Positions 1 through 5,792 of a stretch of DNA of 12,083 nt are shown in pieces (the stretch's first letter is position 1; each line of letters opens with the position of its first letter). Under the pieces are notes generated by a model. That model was not told the origin of the DNA. It searched no databases and saw only the letters and a program-made list of their open reading frames with translations. Source of the stretch: Planctomycetota bacterium (GTDB lineage: Bacteria; Planctomycetota; Planctomycetia; Pirellulales; Pirellulaceae); contig JAJSAJ010000687.1 in NCBI GenBank assembly GCA_024274855.1, positions 1 to 12,083 of the forward strand, read 5' to 3'. The position numbers were made by a program, and so were the translations under genes.

Positions 1-768
1 ATGGGCACCCCAGCCGGAGACGCCAAAGCAGCGGCCGCCCGCATCATACTCCGCCCACCGATGCCAACCGTGGTGGATGGAGGGATGGTAGGGGCGCTTG
101 GACGCCGCATTGGTCCAGACGTCCCACCATCCGGCCGGACCGCCCTCGGGCATCGGTTGGGCCGGTTTATCGACCCATTCGTCCGGGCCGATGAAGTTTG
201 GCGCGAGCACGACCTTGACCTTGCCGATGGCGCCCTTCTGGATCAGGTCGCATGCGTAGTTGTTCAGCGGAATCGACCGCTGCTGCGTACCGATTTGCGT
301 GACACGCTTGTAGTATTTCGCGGCGGCGGCCATGGCCCGACCTTCCTCGATCGTCAAACACATCGGTTTTTCGATGTACGCGTCCACGCCCATCTGCAAG
401 ACCTGGATCGCAATCCAAGCTCGGGCATGCGTCGTTGTTTCGATCGCCACCGCGTCGAGCTTCTCCTTTTCGATCATTTTGCGGAAGTCGGTATAGGCGT
501 TCCAGTTTGCTTTGAAGTGCCCGAGCACTCTGCGCGTCTGTGGTTCGAAGCAATCGGCCACCGCCACCATTTGAAATTCAGGAGACGCCATCCCCGCGCC
601 CAACACGGCCATGCATCGGTTGCCGCAGCCGATCAAGCCGATTTTGACTTTCTCGTTCGGCGATACATATTTGGCGCCGTGCGCAACGGCTTGAGCGGAA
701 AGGACCATCGGCGCGGCGATCGCCGCCTTATTCAAGAACGTGCGGCGCGTTTCGGTGCGTTTCTTCAT
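1..768 (-). CDS. Gfo/Idh/MocA-family oxidoreductase, exported, partial (N-terminal 256 codons)
   Basis: The frame reads from an ATG at 766-768 and is still open at the window edge, so the C-terminus is missing. The N-terminus (residues 5-13, TETRRTFLN, then a run rich in Ala, Ile, Val and Leu) is a Tat-type signal with the twin arginine at 8-9. The NAD(P)-binding Rossmann segment follows at 43-52 (IGLIGCGNRC). EKP, the family motif near the active site, is at 133-135 in YIEKPMCLT. WWDVW and a His-rich stretch after about residue 210 are typical of planctomycete exported Gfo/Idh paralogues. A Shine-Dalgarno GAGGA lies 9 bases before the ATG (778-782 on the plus strand), supporting this start. 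The substrate cannot be read from the sequence; proteins of this family oxidise or rearrange sugars and cyclitols using a nicotinamide cofactor. The long open frame on the opposite strand is an antisense shadow. Confidence 0.93.
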   Translation of the reverse strand, partial: MKKRTETRRTFLNKAAIAAPMVLSAQAVAHGAKYVSPNEKVKIGLIGCGNRCMAVLGAGMASPEFQMVAVADCFEPQTRRVLGHFKANWNAYTDFRKMIEKEKLDAVAIETTTHARAWIAIQVLQMGVDAYIEKPMCLTIEEGRAMAAAAKYYKRVTQIGTQQRSIPLNNYACDLIQKGAIGKVKVVLAPNFIGPDEWVDKPAQPMPEGGPAGWWDVWTNAASKRPYHPSIHHGWHRWAEYDAGGRCFGVSGWGAH

Positions 769-977
769 GATTGAGATTCCTCAGTGGTCAGGGTCTAACG
801 AGTCTGGGACATGCACGCACGGTGCGCGCATGTTTGGCATTCGAATGACTGGTGTGCACGCCCTCCGAGTCGCGATTCGCATATTGAGTCAAGTTGCTCG
901 CTTGACACGCACCCGGCCATTATACCGCAATCTGCCGTGTTTAGCACCTTCGGCCAACAAACAGAGTTGCAAGTATC

Positions 978-991
978 GTAACCGTTCACGG
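978..991. repeat. Short dispersed repeat, copy 1 (GTAACCGTTCACGG)
   Basis: This 14-base sequence is repeated exactly, in the same orientation, at 7367-7380, and a degenerate inverted copy (11 of 14) lies at 1100-1113. It flanks the inverted-repeat element at 1018-1095 on both sides in opposite orientation, so the element may be larger than its obvious arms, about 978-1113. No function can be read from it. Confidence 0.5.
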
Positions 992-1017
992 AATGTAGGC
1001 CGCCGGTTCGCTTCCAA

Positions 1018-1095
1018 GGGGTCAGACCCATTTTCGGCGACAAGATGCGTTCGCGTAAAGAAACGCTTTCTCCGCCGAAAATTGCGTCAGACCCC
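1018..1095. repeat. REP-like inverted-repeat element (78 bp)
   Basis: The left arm starts GGGGTCAGACCCATTTTCGG (from 1018). The right arm, read on the opposite strand from 1095, starts GGGGTCTGACGCAATTTTCG. The arms agree over about 22 bases with two or three mismatches and one inserted base, so the whole element can fold into one hairpin. The GGGTC-(A/T)-GACCC end resembles the palindromic sequences dispersed in planctomycete and other genomes beside REP-associated tyrosine (RAYT) transposases. No RAYT gene is in this window, so that link is inference. The element lies 250 bases upstream of the oxidoreductase start and has no visible target duplication. Confidence 0.6.
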
Positions 1096-1378
1096 AGCGG
1101 CGTGAATGGCTACCAAGTATCGCCCCAACGCTCGGGTGGTACTGGGCACGCCTTTCTTGCGCGTCAGAACGTCAAGTGCCCCCGGGTTCCGGTGTGGCGC
1201 CGGCTTGCCCCCATGGACAGCGTATTGCAGCCGGTGCTGTCGGCTGGGTATTAAACGACATTTTGGCAACGGCTTGCAGTTCATTTAGACAATTACAAAA
1301 CCACAAAGTCTAAAGGAAGCTGACGCGAAGTCGTCCAGAAAACGGGCATTCTCAACAGGCCGTAGCACGATCAATGAA

Positions 1379-2146
1379 CTAATCGCTCATGTGGGCAAAG
1401 AACTCCTTCAATTCCGTGTAGTATTCGGAATAGCCGACTGCAAGCAGATTGTTGTGCCCCGCTCCATGGATCTTGATGATTCTTCGGTCTCTGCTCGGGC
1501 AAGCCTCAAACAACGCCTCGGCATCCGTGACGGGAATGATCTGGTCATCCGTGCCGTGGATGATAAGCGTCGGCAGCGTACACCGAGATATCTTGTCGAT
1601 ATTATCCTCAAACCCCGGCAAATCGGCCCTCGCGAGTTGTGGGCCGCCGAGCCGCCGGATGAGTGCAAGACCATCCGCGTACGGGCTGTCAAGAACCAAG
1701 CCGGCCAATGTGGCGCACCCGGACGAGACGACGTGGATTGCCGATGCACTGCCGATCGAGCGGCCCATCAGAATGACCTTCGTGAACTCGGTTCCGGCGG
1801 CAGCAGCGATGCGAGGAACGTCGGCAACGAGCGTCTCCGCGTCCTCGAACATGGAACTGAATGACGGCTTGCCGGTGCTGCGCCCATACCCCCGATAATC
1901 GACGACCCAAAACGAGACACCACAACTGTCAAAAAGAGGCGCGATAGAATCATAGTCGGATGCTGTTTCACCATTGCCGTGAAAGAAGACGACTACCGTG
2001 TCACTCTCTTGATTCGTATGAAGATATCCACCCACCGCCGCGCCATCGCATTGTGTGAGCGTCGAAATGCCACTTGGCGAGTAATCACGCAGTTCAGGGC
2101 GAGGGTGAAACATGAATCGTGTTACCTGGTTGTCATCAAGTCGCAT
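1379..2146 (-). CDS. Alpha/beta hydrolase (serine hydrolase), 255 aa
   Basis: The protein has the full set of alpha/beta-hydrolase landmarks. HGNGE at 56-60 forms the oxyanion-hole region, and DYRGYGRS follows at 83-90. The nucleophile elbow GRSIG is at 128-132 with Ser130. HGTDDQIIP at 197-205 carries the probable acidic residue Asp201, and GAGHNNL at 228-234 supplies His231. This layout matches the BAAT/YqiA- or FrsA-like cytoplasmic hydrolases annotated as alpha/beta hydrolase or serine aminopeptidase S33. The natural substrate is unknown. There is no signal peptide. I chose the internal ATG at 2144-2146 over an in-frame start 30 codons upstream because GGAG lies 7 bases before it and the upstream extension is out-of-frame coding sequence of the preceding gene. 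It overlaps the end of the Cys-rich small gene by 11 bases, implying translational coupling. Confidence 0.92.
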   Translation of the reverse strand: MRLDDNQVTRFMFHPRPELRDYSPSGISTLTQCDGAAVGGYLHTNQESDTVVVFFHGNGETASDYDSIAPLFDSCGVSFWVVDYRGYGRSTGKPSFSSMFEDAETLVADVPRIAAAAGTEFTKVILMGRSIGSASAIHVVSSGCATLAGLVLDSPYADGLALIRRLGGPQLARADLPGFEDNIDKISRCTLPTLIIHGTDDQIIPVTDAEALFEACPSRDRRIIKIHGAGHNNLLAVGYSEYYTELKEFFAHMSD

Positions 2147-2372
2147 CAGACGTCTCCGATTGGCTTTTGGGTGGCAGTGGCTCGTCGGGCCGAACGCCAT
2201 ACTTTTTCTGCCTGGCTCGTCCCCAAGGGCAGGCACCGAACGTCAAAAACATCTCGACAGATTGCAGAAACTTGGCAAACGTGTTTCCCTTCCGGGCTCG
2301 GGTGCATACGGGACACCGAGCCTCGCAAAACTCGGGATCGAACATCTGGCGATTTTGATCGTCTTTTGCCAT
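2136..2372 (-). CDS. Small cysteine-rich conserved protein, 78 aa, function unknown
   Basis: This short frame looks real. It has a Shine-Dalgarno AAGGA 9 bases before the ATG, and its stop overlaps the start of the downstream hydrolase by 11 bases in the same direction. Its composition is ordered: C16-x3-C20-P-V-C23 near the N-terminus, a central amphipathic stretch (FAKFLQSVEMFLTF, 32-45), then C48-P-W-G-R and a YGVRPDEPLP block at 58-67. The paired CPxC and GxCPW motifs suggest metal binding or a redox-active cysteine cluster. I recall similar short proteins (CPVC-TxAR ... GGCPWGRARQ-KYGV-PDEPLP) in planctomycete genomes, but know no function. The C-terminal 11 residues, after the PDEPLP block, look unconserved, consistent with the overlap. 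The operon partner is the alpha/beta hydrolase. Confidence 0.75.
   Translation of the reverse strand: MAKDDQNRQMFDPEFCEARCPVCTRARKGNTFAKFLQSVEMFLTFGACPWGRARQKKYGVRPDEPLPPKSQSETSDAT
2154..2157 (-). promoter_or_regulatory. Ribosome binding site fixing the hydrolase start
   Basis: GGAG on the minus strand, 7 bases before the ATG at 2144-2146 and inside the coding sequence of the Cys-rich small gene. It decides the start in favour of the 255-residue form over the 30-codon-longer reading. Confidence 0.7.
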
Positions 2373-2381
2373 AACCGGTGT

Positions 2382-2386
2382 TCCTT
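2382..2386 (-). promoter_or_regulatory. Ribosome binding site of the Cys-rich gene, abutting the MITE target duplication
   Basis: AAGGA on the minus strand, 9 bases before the ATG at 2370-2372. The base immediately upstream (2387) begins the inner 8-bp target duplication of the mobile element, so the insertion left the ribosome binding site intact but moved everything further upstream 288 bases away. Confidence 0.7.
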
Positions 2387-2394
2387 GTTCTTGG
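2387..2394. repeat. Target site duplication, left copy (GTTCTTGG)
   Basis: Identical to 2675-2682 on the other side of the inverted-repeat element. A perfect 8-bp direct repeat directly abutting both terminal inverted repeats is the expected footprint of transposition. Confidence 0.85.
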
Positions 2395-2502
2395 GTAACT
2401 GTTTAGCCAAATGGAGGAGAATGGCTGTCGAGGGACCCCCATGGGCTTGTCCCATGGGTGAATAAGTTTCGTGAGCTAGCGCGATGTGGTGAAATGCCCC
2501 TT

Positions 2503-2547
2503 CCCCGCTCGCTCCCCGCCGCCAAAAGCGGCGAGGAGCGAGCGGGG
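2503..2547. terminator. Strong hairpin inside the MITE (20-bp arms), terminator-like
   Basis: The left arm CCCCGCTCGCTCCCCGCCGC (2503-2522) pairs with 2528-2547 over 19 of 20 positions around a five-base loop CAAAA. Neither strand has a T-run after the stem, so it is not a textbook intrinsic terminator, but a stem this GC-rich would impede transcription or stabilise an RNA end. It lies about 130 bases upstream of the Cys-rich gene and would sit in that operon's leader if transcription started beyond the element. Confidence 0.55.
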
Positions 2548-2590
2548 CCTTTGGAGTGACATGTTGCTCTTAGCTCAATAGACTCGCTCA

Positions 2591-2611
2591 CCAACGGCAC
2601 AAGGCCGTTGG
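2591..2611. repeat. Small hairpin inside the MITE
   Basis: CCAACGGC (2591-2598) and GCCGTTGG (2604-2611) form a perfect 8-bp stem with loop ACAAG. It is part of the internal structure of the mobile element. No independent role is evident. Confidence 0.5.
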
Positions 2612-2674
2612 GGTCGATTAACGGCAATAACAGCAGTGAGATGCAAATCCTACTGCTGGCAGCTAAACAGTTAC

Positions 2675-2682
2675 GTTCTTGG
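2675..2682. repeat. Target site duplication, right copy (GTTCTTGG)
   Basis: Exact copy of 2387-2394. From 2683 to 2837 I see no gene or notable structure; this would be the original upstream region of the Cys-rich operon and the 3' flank of the URO-D remnant. Confidence 0.85.
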
Positions 2683-2837
2683 TTGTTCTTCGGACGGACT
2701 GGGAAGACCTCGCAAAGGTATCACGAAAGAAAACAAACATGCCCACATGCTGATCAATTGTGGAAATACTAGCTGCCGGGTATCTCACAACGCGGATTTG
2801 TGACGACTGAACTCACGACAAATGGTTCCTCTCGAAA

Positions 2838-3234
2838 TCAACAGCTCCTTCCATAGACACCGAAATCACGCACTGTATCGAACATCGCGATGACATTTTC
2901 GACGGGTGTTTCCTCCAGAATCGAATCGTGGCTTACGCCGGCAACGTATCCGCCGCCGGGCATCATTACGTTCAGTGTTTCGCGTGTCATGGCGAGGACT
3001 GTTTCGGGCGTGCCTTCAATGAGTACATGGTGGGAGTCGATGGCGCCGTTTAGCAGGATCTTGTCGCCAAACTTCTCGGAAATCGTCTCCGAATCGGCGA
3101 CGCAGGCCTTCGTCATCAAGGCTCAGGCTACGTTTTGCTTTGGTCCAGAATTCTGTCGAGGCACCGCACCATGCCGGCACTCGGTCCGGCTGGTCGTGGG
3201 CAAACGCGGCCAATACTCGTTGACAGGACTGCAC
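2838..3234 (-). pseudogene. Uroporphyrinogen-decarboxylase-family (URO-D) protein, internally deleted and frameshifted
   Basis: Two reading frames each match one end of the same family. From a GTG at 3232-3234 the frame reads RVLAAFAHDQPDRVPAWCG, then STEFWTKAKRSLSLDDEGLR and RRFGDDFREV, the typical N-terminus of the methyltransferase-like URO-D proteins of planctomycetes. In another frame, from about 3071 to the stop at 2838, it reads FGDKILLNGAIDSHHVLIEG, later PGGGYVAGVSHDSILEETPV and MFDTVRDFGVYG, the typical C-terminus. About 54 plus 77 codons remain of a family usually around 340-390 residues, so some 200 or more central residues are gone and the frame is shifted at the join (about 3068-3085). 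Both FGD motifs lie at the join, suggesting loss between short similar sequences. The start is 6 bases after the symporter stop, so this was the second gene of that operon. An assembly error is the main alternative. Confidence 0.85.
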
Positions 3235-3240
3235 TTTGGC

Positions 3241-4941
3241 TCACCTGAGTATCACGTAGATAAGAACAAGCGTTCCGAACAACAGGGCGCTAAGGACCTT
3301 GTAGTTTCCGATTCCCTTCCAGCCTGGGCTGCGGAGCGCGTCCAGCGGATGGGGCCACACCAGTGACGCTTTATCTTCGGTAAACTCCTCGGGCGTTAGC
3401 AGCGATACCACGATATGAAACACGATACAAAACATGCAAAGCCAGAACGATGCCACCATCCAGTGCACATTGACGACTGTTGTGGCAAAGGACCCGCCGC
3501 CCAATAGGCTGATCAAGCCGTCGTGCAGTCCGTGCAGATTCTGCATGCTCTCCTTGGTCGAGAGGCTGACAACAAAGGCGAAAACGCCGACGAGGAACCC
3601 AACGACCAGTGTCGCAATCGAGCCCTTGCTGGAAGCCCCCTTCCAGAAGACACCCAGCATGAACGTCGCGGTGATTGGCGGGGCGATGTAGCAGATCATC
3701 GTAGCCATCATGCCGAAGATCGATTCGAACTGGGCAATGAAGGGCGACCAGGCAATGGCCACGATCATGGCGACGATCGTCACACAACGTCCGATCAGCA
3801 CGAGCCGACGCTCCGACAAGTTGGGCATCCAGCGTTGGAACAGGTCGTAGCTGAAGAGCGTGGCGACGGAGTTCAACGCTCCCGATACCGTACTCATCGC
3901 AGCCGCCAATAGAGCCGCCGCGACCACACCCCGCAGACCAGTCGGCATGATCCGTTCGATCATGAACGCATAGGCGTCTTTTGATTCGAGCGGTGCTTGG
4001 CCGTCAAAAGCGTTCTGCAGAACCAGCACGTAACACATCAGGCCAGGTAGAACCAGGATGAAGACGGGCAAAATCTTGATTGCTCCAGCGAAAAGAGCGC
4101 CGGTGCGCGCGTGGTCCTCGCTCTTGGCCCCCAAGACTCGCTGGACAATTGTCTGGTCGGTACACCAGTACCAGATCCCGATCACTGGGTAGCCTAGCAG
4201 GACGGCATACCAGGGCAGGCCGGCGGGATCATCGGCCGACCGTAGCATGGTCAATTTGACCAGCTCGCCGTTAGCGATCAGCGTCTCGCGAATGCCACTC
4301 CATCCCCCTGCTTCGACCAAGGCGATCACCGTGACGCAAACGGCACCAAACAGCAAGACAACGGTTTGAATCGCCTCGGTCGTGACCACGGCGATCAGGC
4401 CGCCGATGACCGTATAGATCCCTGTCAGCCCGGCAATGGTGATGATCGTCCAAAGAAGGTACTCGTCGGGAATGCCGAGCAGACCGTGCATCACCAAAGC
4501 TGCTGTGTACAGCGTGAATCCGATATGAATGAAAACCGCCGAGACAATCGAGATGAATGCCAGCCAGTCGCGGCTTGCTCGGCTGTAACGTCTTTCGAGA
4601 AAGTCGGGCAGAGTAGCCACTCGGCTGCGAATATAAAAGGGAGCGAAGAACAGGGCCAACAAGATCAGCGTGAAACCGGCCATCAGCTCAAAATTGCCGA
4701 AGGCCAAGCCGTTGGCGTAGCCTTCCTGGGCAAGTGAGACGAGGTGGAGCGTCGAGATGTTGGTCGAGAAGAGTGCGAGCCCAATCACGGGCCAGGTTAA
4801 CGTACCGCCGGCCAGGAAGTAGTCCTTGCTTTCGCCCCCGCGATGACGATGCCGCAGCCCGACCCAACAGCCGAATCCGACAATTCCTACGAGATAAACA
4901 ACAATCACGATCAGGTCGATGGTCCCGATCCCAAATTGCAT
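3241..4941 (-). CDS. Sodium/solute symporter of the SSS family, SGLT-type (Na+/sugar), 566 aa
   Basis: This inner-membrane protein probably imports a sugar or related solute with Na+. About 14 hydrophobic segments are visible, starting with residues 8-29. Family signatures appear in the order seen in Vibrio SGLT: DYFLAGGTLTWPVIG at 40-54, then NIS at 61-63. IGGLIAVVTTEAIQTVV lies at 179-195, IWYWCTDQTIVQRVLGAKS at 256-274 and a Pro-rich helix ILPVFILVLPG at 290-300. AAAMSTVSGALNSVATLFSY lies at 346-365. Aligned by eye, Ser350 and Thr351 fall at the Na2 sodium-site Ser-Ser pair of vSGLT, so Na+ coupling is likely retained; the sugar is unknown. A Shine-Dalgarno GAGGAG (4950-4955) lies 8 bases before the ATG. 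The URO-D pseudogene follows 6 bases after the stop, so the two formed one operon. Confidence 0.95.
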   Translation of the reverse strand: MQFGIGTIDLIVIVVYLVGIVGFGCWVGLRHRHRGGESKDYFLAGGTLTWPVIGLALFSTNISTLHLVSLAQEGYANGLAFGNFELMAGFTLILLALFFAPFYIRSRVATLPDFLERRYSRASRDWLAFISIVSAVFIHIGFTLYTAALVMHGLLGIPDEYLLWTIITIAGLTGIYTVIGGLIAVVTTEAIQTVVLLFGAVCVTVIALVEAGGWSGIRETLIANGELVKLTMLRSADDPAGLPWYAVLLGYPVIGIWYWCTDQTIVQRVLGAKSEDHARTGALFAGAIKILPVFILVLPGLMCYVLVLQNAFDGQAPLESKDAYAFMIERIMPTGLRGVVAAALLAAAMSTVSGALNSVATLFSYDLFQRWMPNLSERRLVLIGRCVTIVAMIVAIAWSPFIAQFESIFGMMATMICYIAPPITATFMLGVFWKGASSKGSIATLVVGFLVGVFAFVVSLSTKESMQNLHGLHDGLISLLGGGSFATTVVNVHWMVASFWLCMFCIVFHIVVSLLTPEEFTEDKASLVWPHPLDALRSPGWKGIGNYKVLSALLFGTLVLIYVILR

Positions 4942-4983
4942 GACGCGGACTCCTCAGCGGGCAAGTATTCTGGCGGCGCGCGG

Positions 4984-5020
4984 TTATCGATGGAGCTTGG
5001 ATGGGCGAAACCATCGATGG
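4984..5020. promoter_or_regulatory. Candidate operator pair upstream of the symporter
   Basis: CCATCGATGG (5011-5020) is a perfect 10-bp palindrome; TTATCGATGG (4984-4993) is a near copy 27 bases away. They lie 43-79 bases before the symporter ATG, where a repressor site would be placed. Pairs of short CG-centred palindromes suit LacI-type or similar regulators, but no regulator gene is nearby. Speculative. Confidence 0.3.
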
Positions 5021-5104
5021 GCACGGGGCTCTGTTGGATCGACTTGGGCGGTAGTTTAGAAAGCTCCGCTTCGGCAAGCCTGATCGGTTGATCGGCGTCG
5101 CCGA

Positions 5105-5149
5105 GTGGTGTACTCCATATTGTCTTCCACGCCCGATGGAGTACTCCAC
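5105..5149. promoter_or_regulatory. Inverted repeat upstream of the symporter
   Basis: GTGGTGTACTCCAT (5105-5118) pairs with ATGGAGTACTCCAC (5136-5149) at 13 of 14 positions with a 17-base spacer. A further related block, GGTGTACCACG (5150-5160), follows at once. It could be a binding site, a leader hairpin or part of a decayed repeat. It lies about 160-210 bases before the symporter start. Confidence 0.35.
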
Positions 5150-5350
5150 GGTGTACCACGAATCGCTGCGTGGTGCCACCTCTTGAGCGTCTCTTTCTTG
5201 ATCGATGAGGATCTTGCGGAAACGCAGCTGGCAGAGCCGTGTTCGGCGCGCGGCGGCCGTTTGCACTGCGCGAACTATCCTCGGCGTCGATCAACGGTTC
5301 GCTGTCTGGGCCGAGCGGTTTTGGAGGACAGCGACTCGCGGAAGCCCAAA

Positions 5351-5620
5351 GGATTCGCCAATCAATAACTGTCGCATTTTTCCGCGTACAGACCCCCATG
5401 GGCTCGTCCCATGGGTGAATCAGGCTCGCAGCTAAGGTGTTGCACTTTTCCGCGTACAGACCCCCATGGGCTCGTCCCATGGGTGAATCAGGCTCGCAGC
5501 TAAGGTGTCGCAGTTTTCCGCGTACAGACCCCCATGGGTGAATCAGGCTCGCAGCTAAGGAGGATCGCCGCACGAACGCCCCCCTGTAAACGCGACAACC
5601 ATTGATCTGCCGGTCCTAAG
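5351..5620. repeat. Dispersed repeat element, copy A, with internal 68-bp tandem expansion
   Basis: The outer parts match the element at 7502-7648: the first 26 bases (from GGATTCGCCAATCAATAACT) are identical, and the end reads GGAGGATCGCCGCACGAACG and on to CCTAAG with few differences. In this copy the middle is present three times in tandem with a 68-base period (units begin at 5371, 5439 and 5507). Each unit carries CCCATGGG-CTCGT-CCCATGGG, two palindromes that pair as an 8-bp hairpin (5395-5415 and 5463-5483). The third unit has lost exactly 13 bases, leaving a single CCCATGGG (5531-5538), as expected from slippage between the two palindromes. A period of 68 is not a multiple of three, so the frames crossing it change register at each unit and coding is unlikely. 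Confidence 0.85.
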
Positions 5621-5666
5621 GCATTCGGTAAACGCGGCGACAACGGCAAACGCACTCCATAGACAT

Positions 5667-5792
5667 TAGGCTTTGTCTCAAAACCCGGAGAAGCAGTGTT
5701 TCCGAGAGGGCGTAGCTCCTGCTGAACCTCTTGTTTTGTTGGCCAGAACGGCTCGGCAGGAGCCTCGCCCTCCCGTTTTGAGACAAAGCCTA
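5667..5792. mobile_element. 126-bp MITE-like hairpin element at the 3' end of the oxidoreductase gene
   Basis: TAGGCTTTGTCTCAAAAC (5667-5684) is repeated in perfect inverted orientation at 5775-5792. A second, imperfect inverted pair lies inside: 5706-5728 against 5750-5772, 19 of 23 positions. The whole element can therefore fold into one long interrupted hairpin. If the outer TA on each side is the duplicated target, the ends are GGCTTTGTCTCAAAAC with a TA duplication, as left by IS630/mariner and some IS5-type elements; the family remains open. The CTA at 5790-5792 is the stop codon of the oxidoreductase on the minus strand, so the element begins exactly at the gene end and may act as its terminator. 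One strand encodes EGEAPAEP in a chance frame, a signature I associate with planctomycete repeats. Confidence 0.8.

Larger units (their letters stand above)
769..1378. other. Intergenic region between the first oxidoreductase and the alpha/beta hydrolase
   Basis: No convincing gene in 610 bases. The stretch holds the 5' leader of the oxidoreductase, an inverted-repeat element (1018-1095), and a short motif, GTAACCGTTCACGG (978-991), that recurs exactly at 7367-7380. On the minus strand a perfect TATAAT occurs at 919-924, about 150 bases before the oxidoreductase ATG, but no good -35 lies at the usual distance, so I do not call a promoter. Another loose inverted pair (GGGCACGCC near 1144 with GGCTTGCCC near 1202) suggests a second decayed element. 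The short frames here look random: no domain, no recognisable family and no ribosome binding site. Confidence 0.6.
2395..2674. mobile_element. Non-autonomous mobile element (MITE), 280 bp, IS66-like ends
   Basis: The element begins GTAACTGTTTAGC (2395-2407) and ends with its perfect reverse complement (2662-2674). It is flanked on both sides by the same 8-bp sequence GTTCTTGG. Ends beginning GTAA with 8-bp duplications are the hallmark of the IS66 family. No transposase frame fits in 280 bp, so this would be mobilised in trans. Inside are a diverged copy of the CCCATGGG double-palindrome repeat (2438-2458), a very strong hairpin (2503-2547) and a smaller hairpin (2591-2611). The element sits directly upstream of the ribosome binding site of the Cys-rich gene, so that operon is transcribed either from within or through the element, or has lost its promoter. 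The family assignment is inference from end sequence and duplication length. Confidence 0.85.
4942..5350. other. Leader and upstream region of the symporter
   Basis: No gene is supported here. The frames crossing it overlap the symporter start out of frame and match no family I know. The region holds the symporter ribosome binding site (4950-4955), a pair of ATCGAT palindromic sites (4984-5020) and an inverted repeat GTGGTGTACTCCAT / ATGGAGTACTCCAC (5105-5149). Regulatory signals for the symporter would be expected here. Confidence 0.5.

Noticed and set aside
1..774. 257-codon open frame on the plus strand
   Set aside because: It is antisense to the oxidoreductase coding frame, which has a Tat signal, Rossmann motif, EKP motif and a ribosome binding site. 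The antisense product resembles no family.
919..924. TATAAT on the minus strand upstream of the first oxidoreductase
   Set aside because: No recognisable -35 at 16-18 bases, and planctomycete promoters are too poorly known to call one from a lone hexamer.
5371..5560. The 68-bp tandem units as a CRISPR array
   Set aside because: The whole 68 bp repeats with no unique spacers, so it is a plain tandem repeat. No cas genes are present.
4688..5573. Two overlapping long minus-strand frames (192 and 220 codons) across the symporter start and the 68-bp repeats
   Set aside because: Both overlap the symporter N-terminus out of frame, and the repeats shift register every 68 bases. The peptide repeats (PDSPMGRAHGG and similar) simply translate the repeat DNA.
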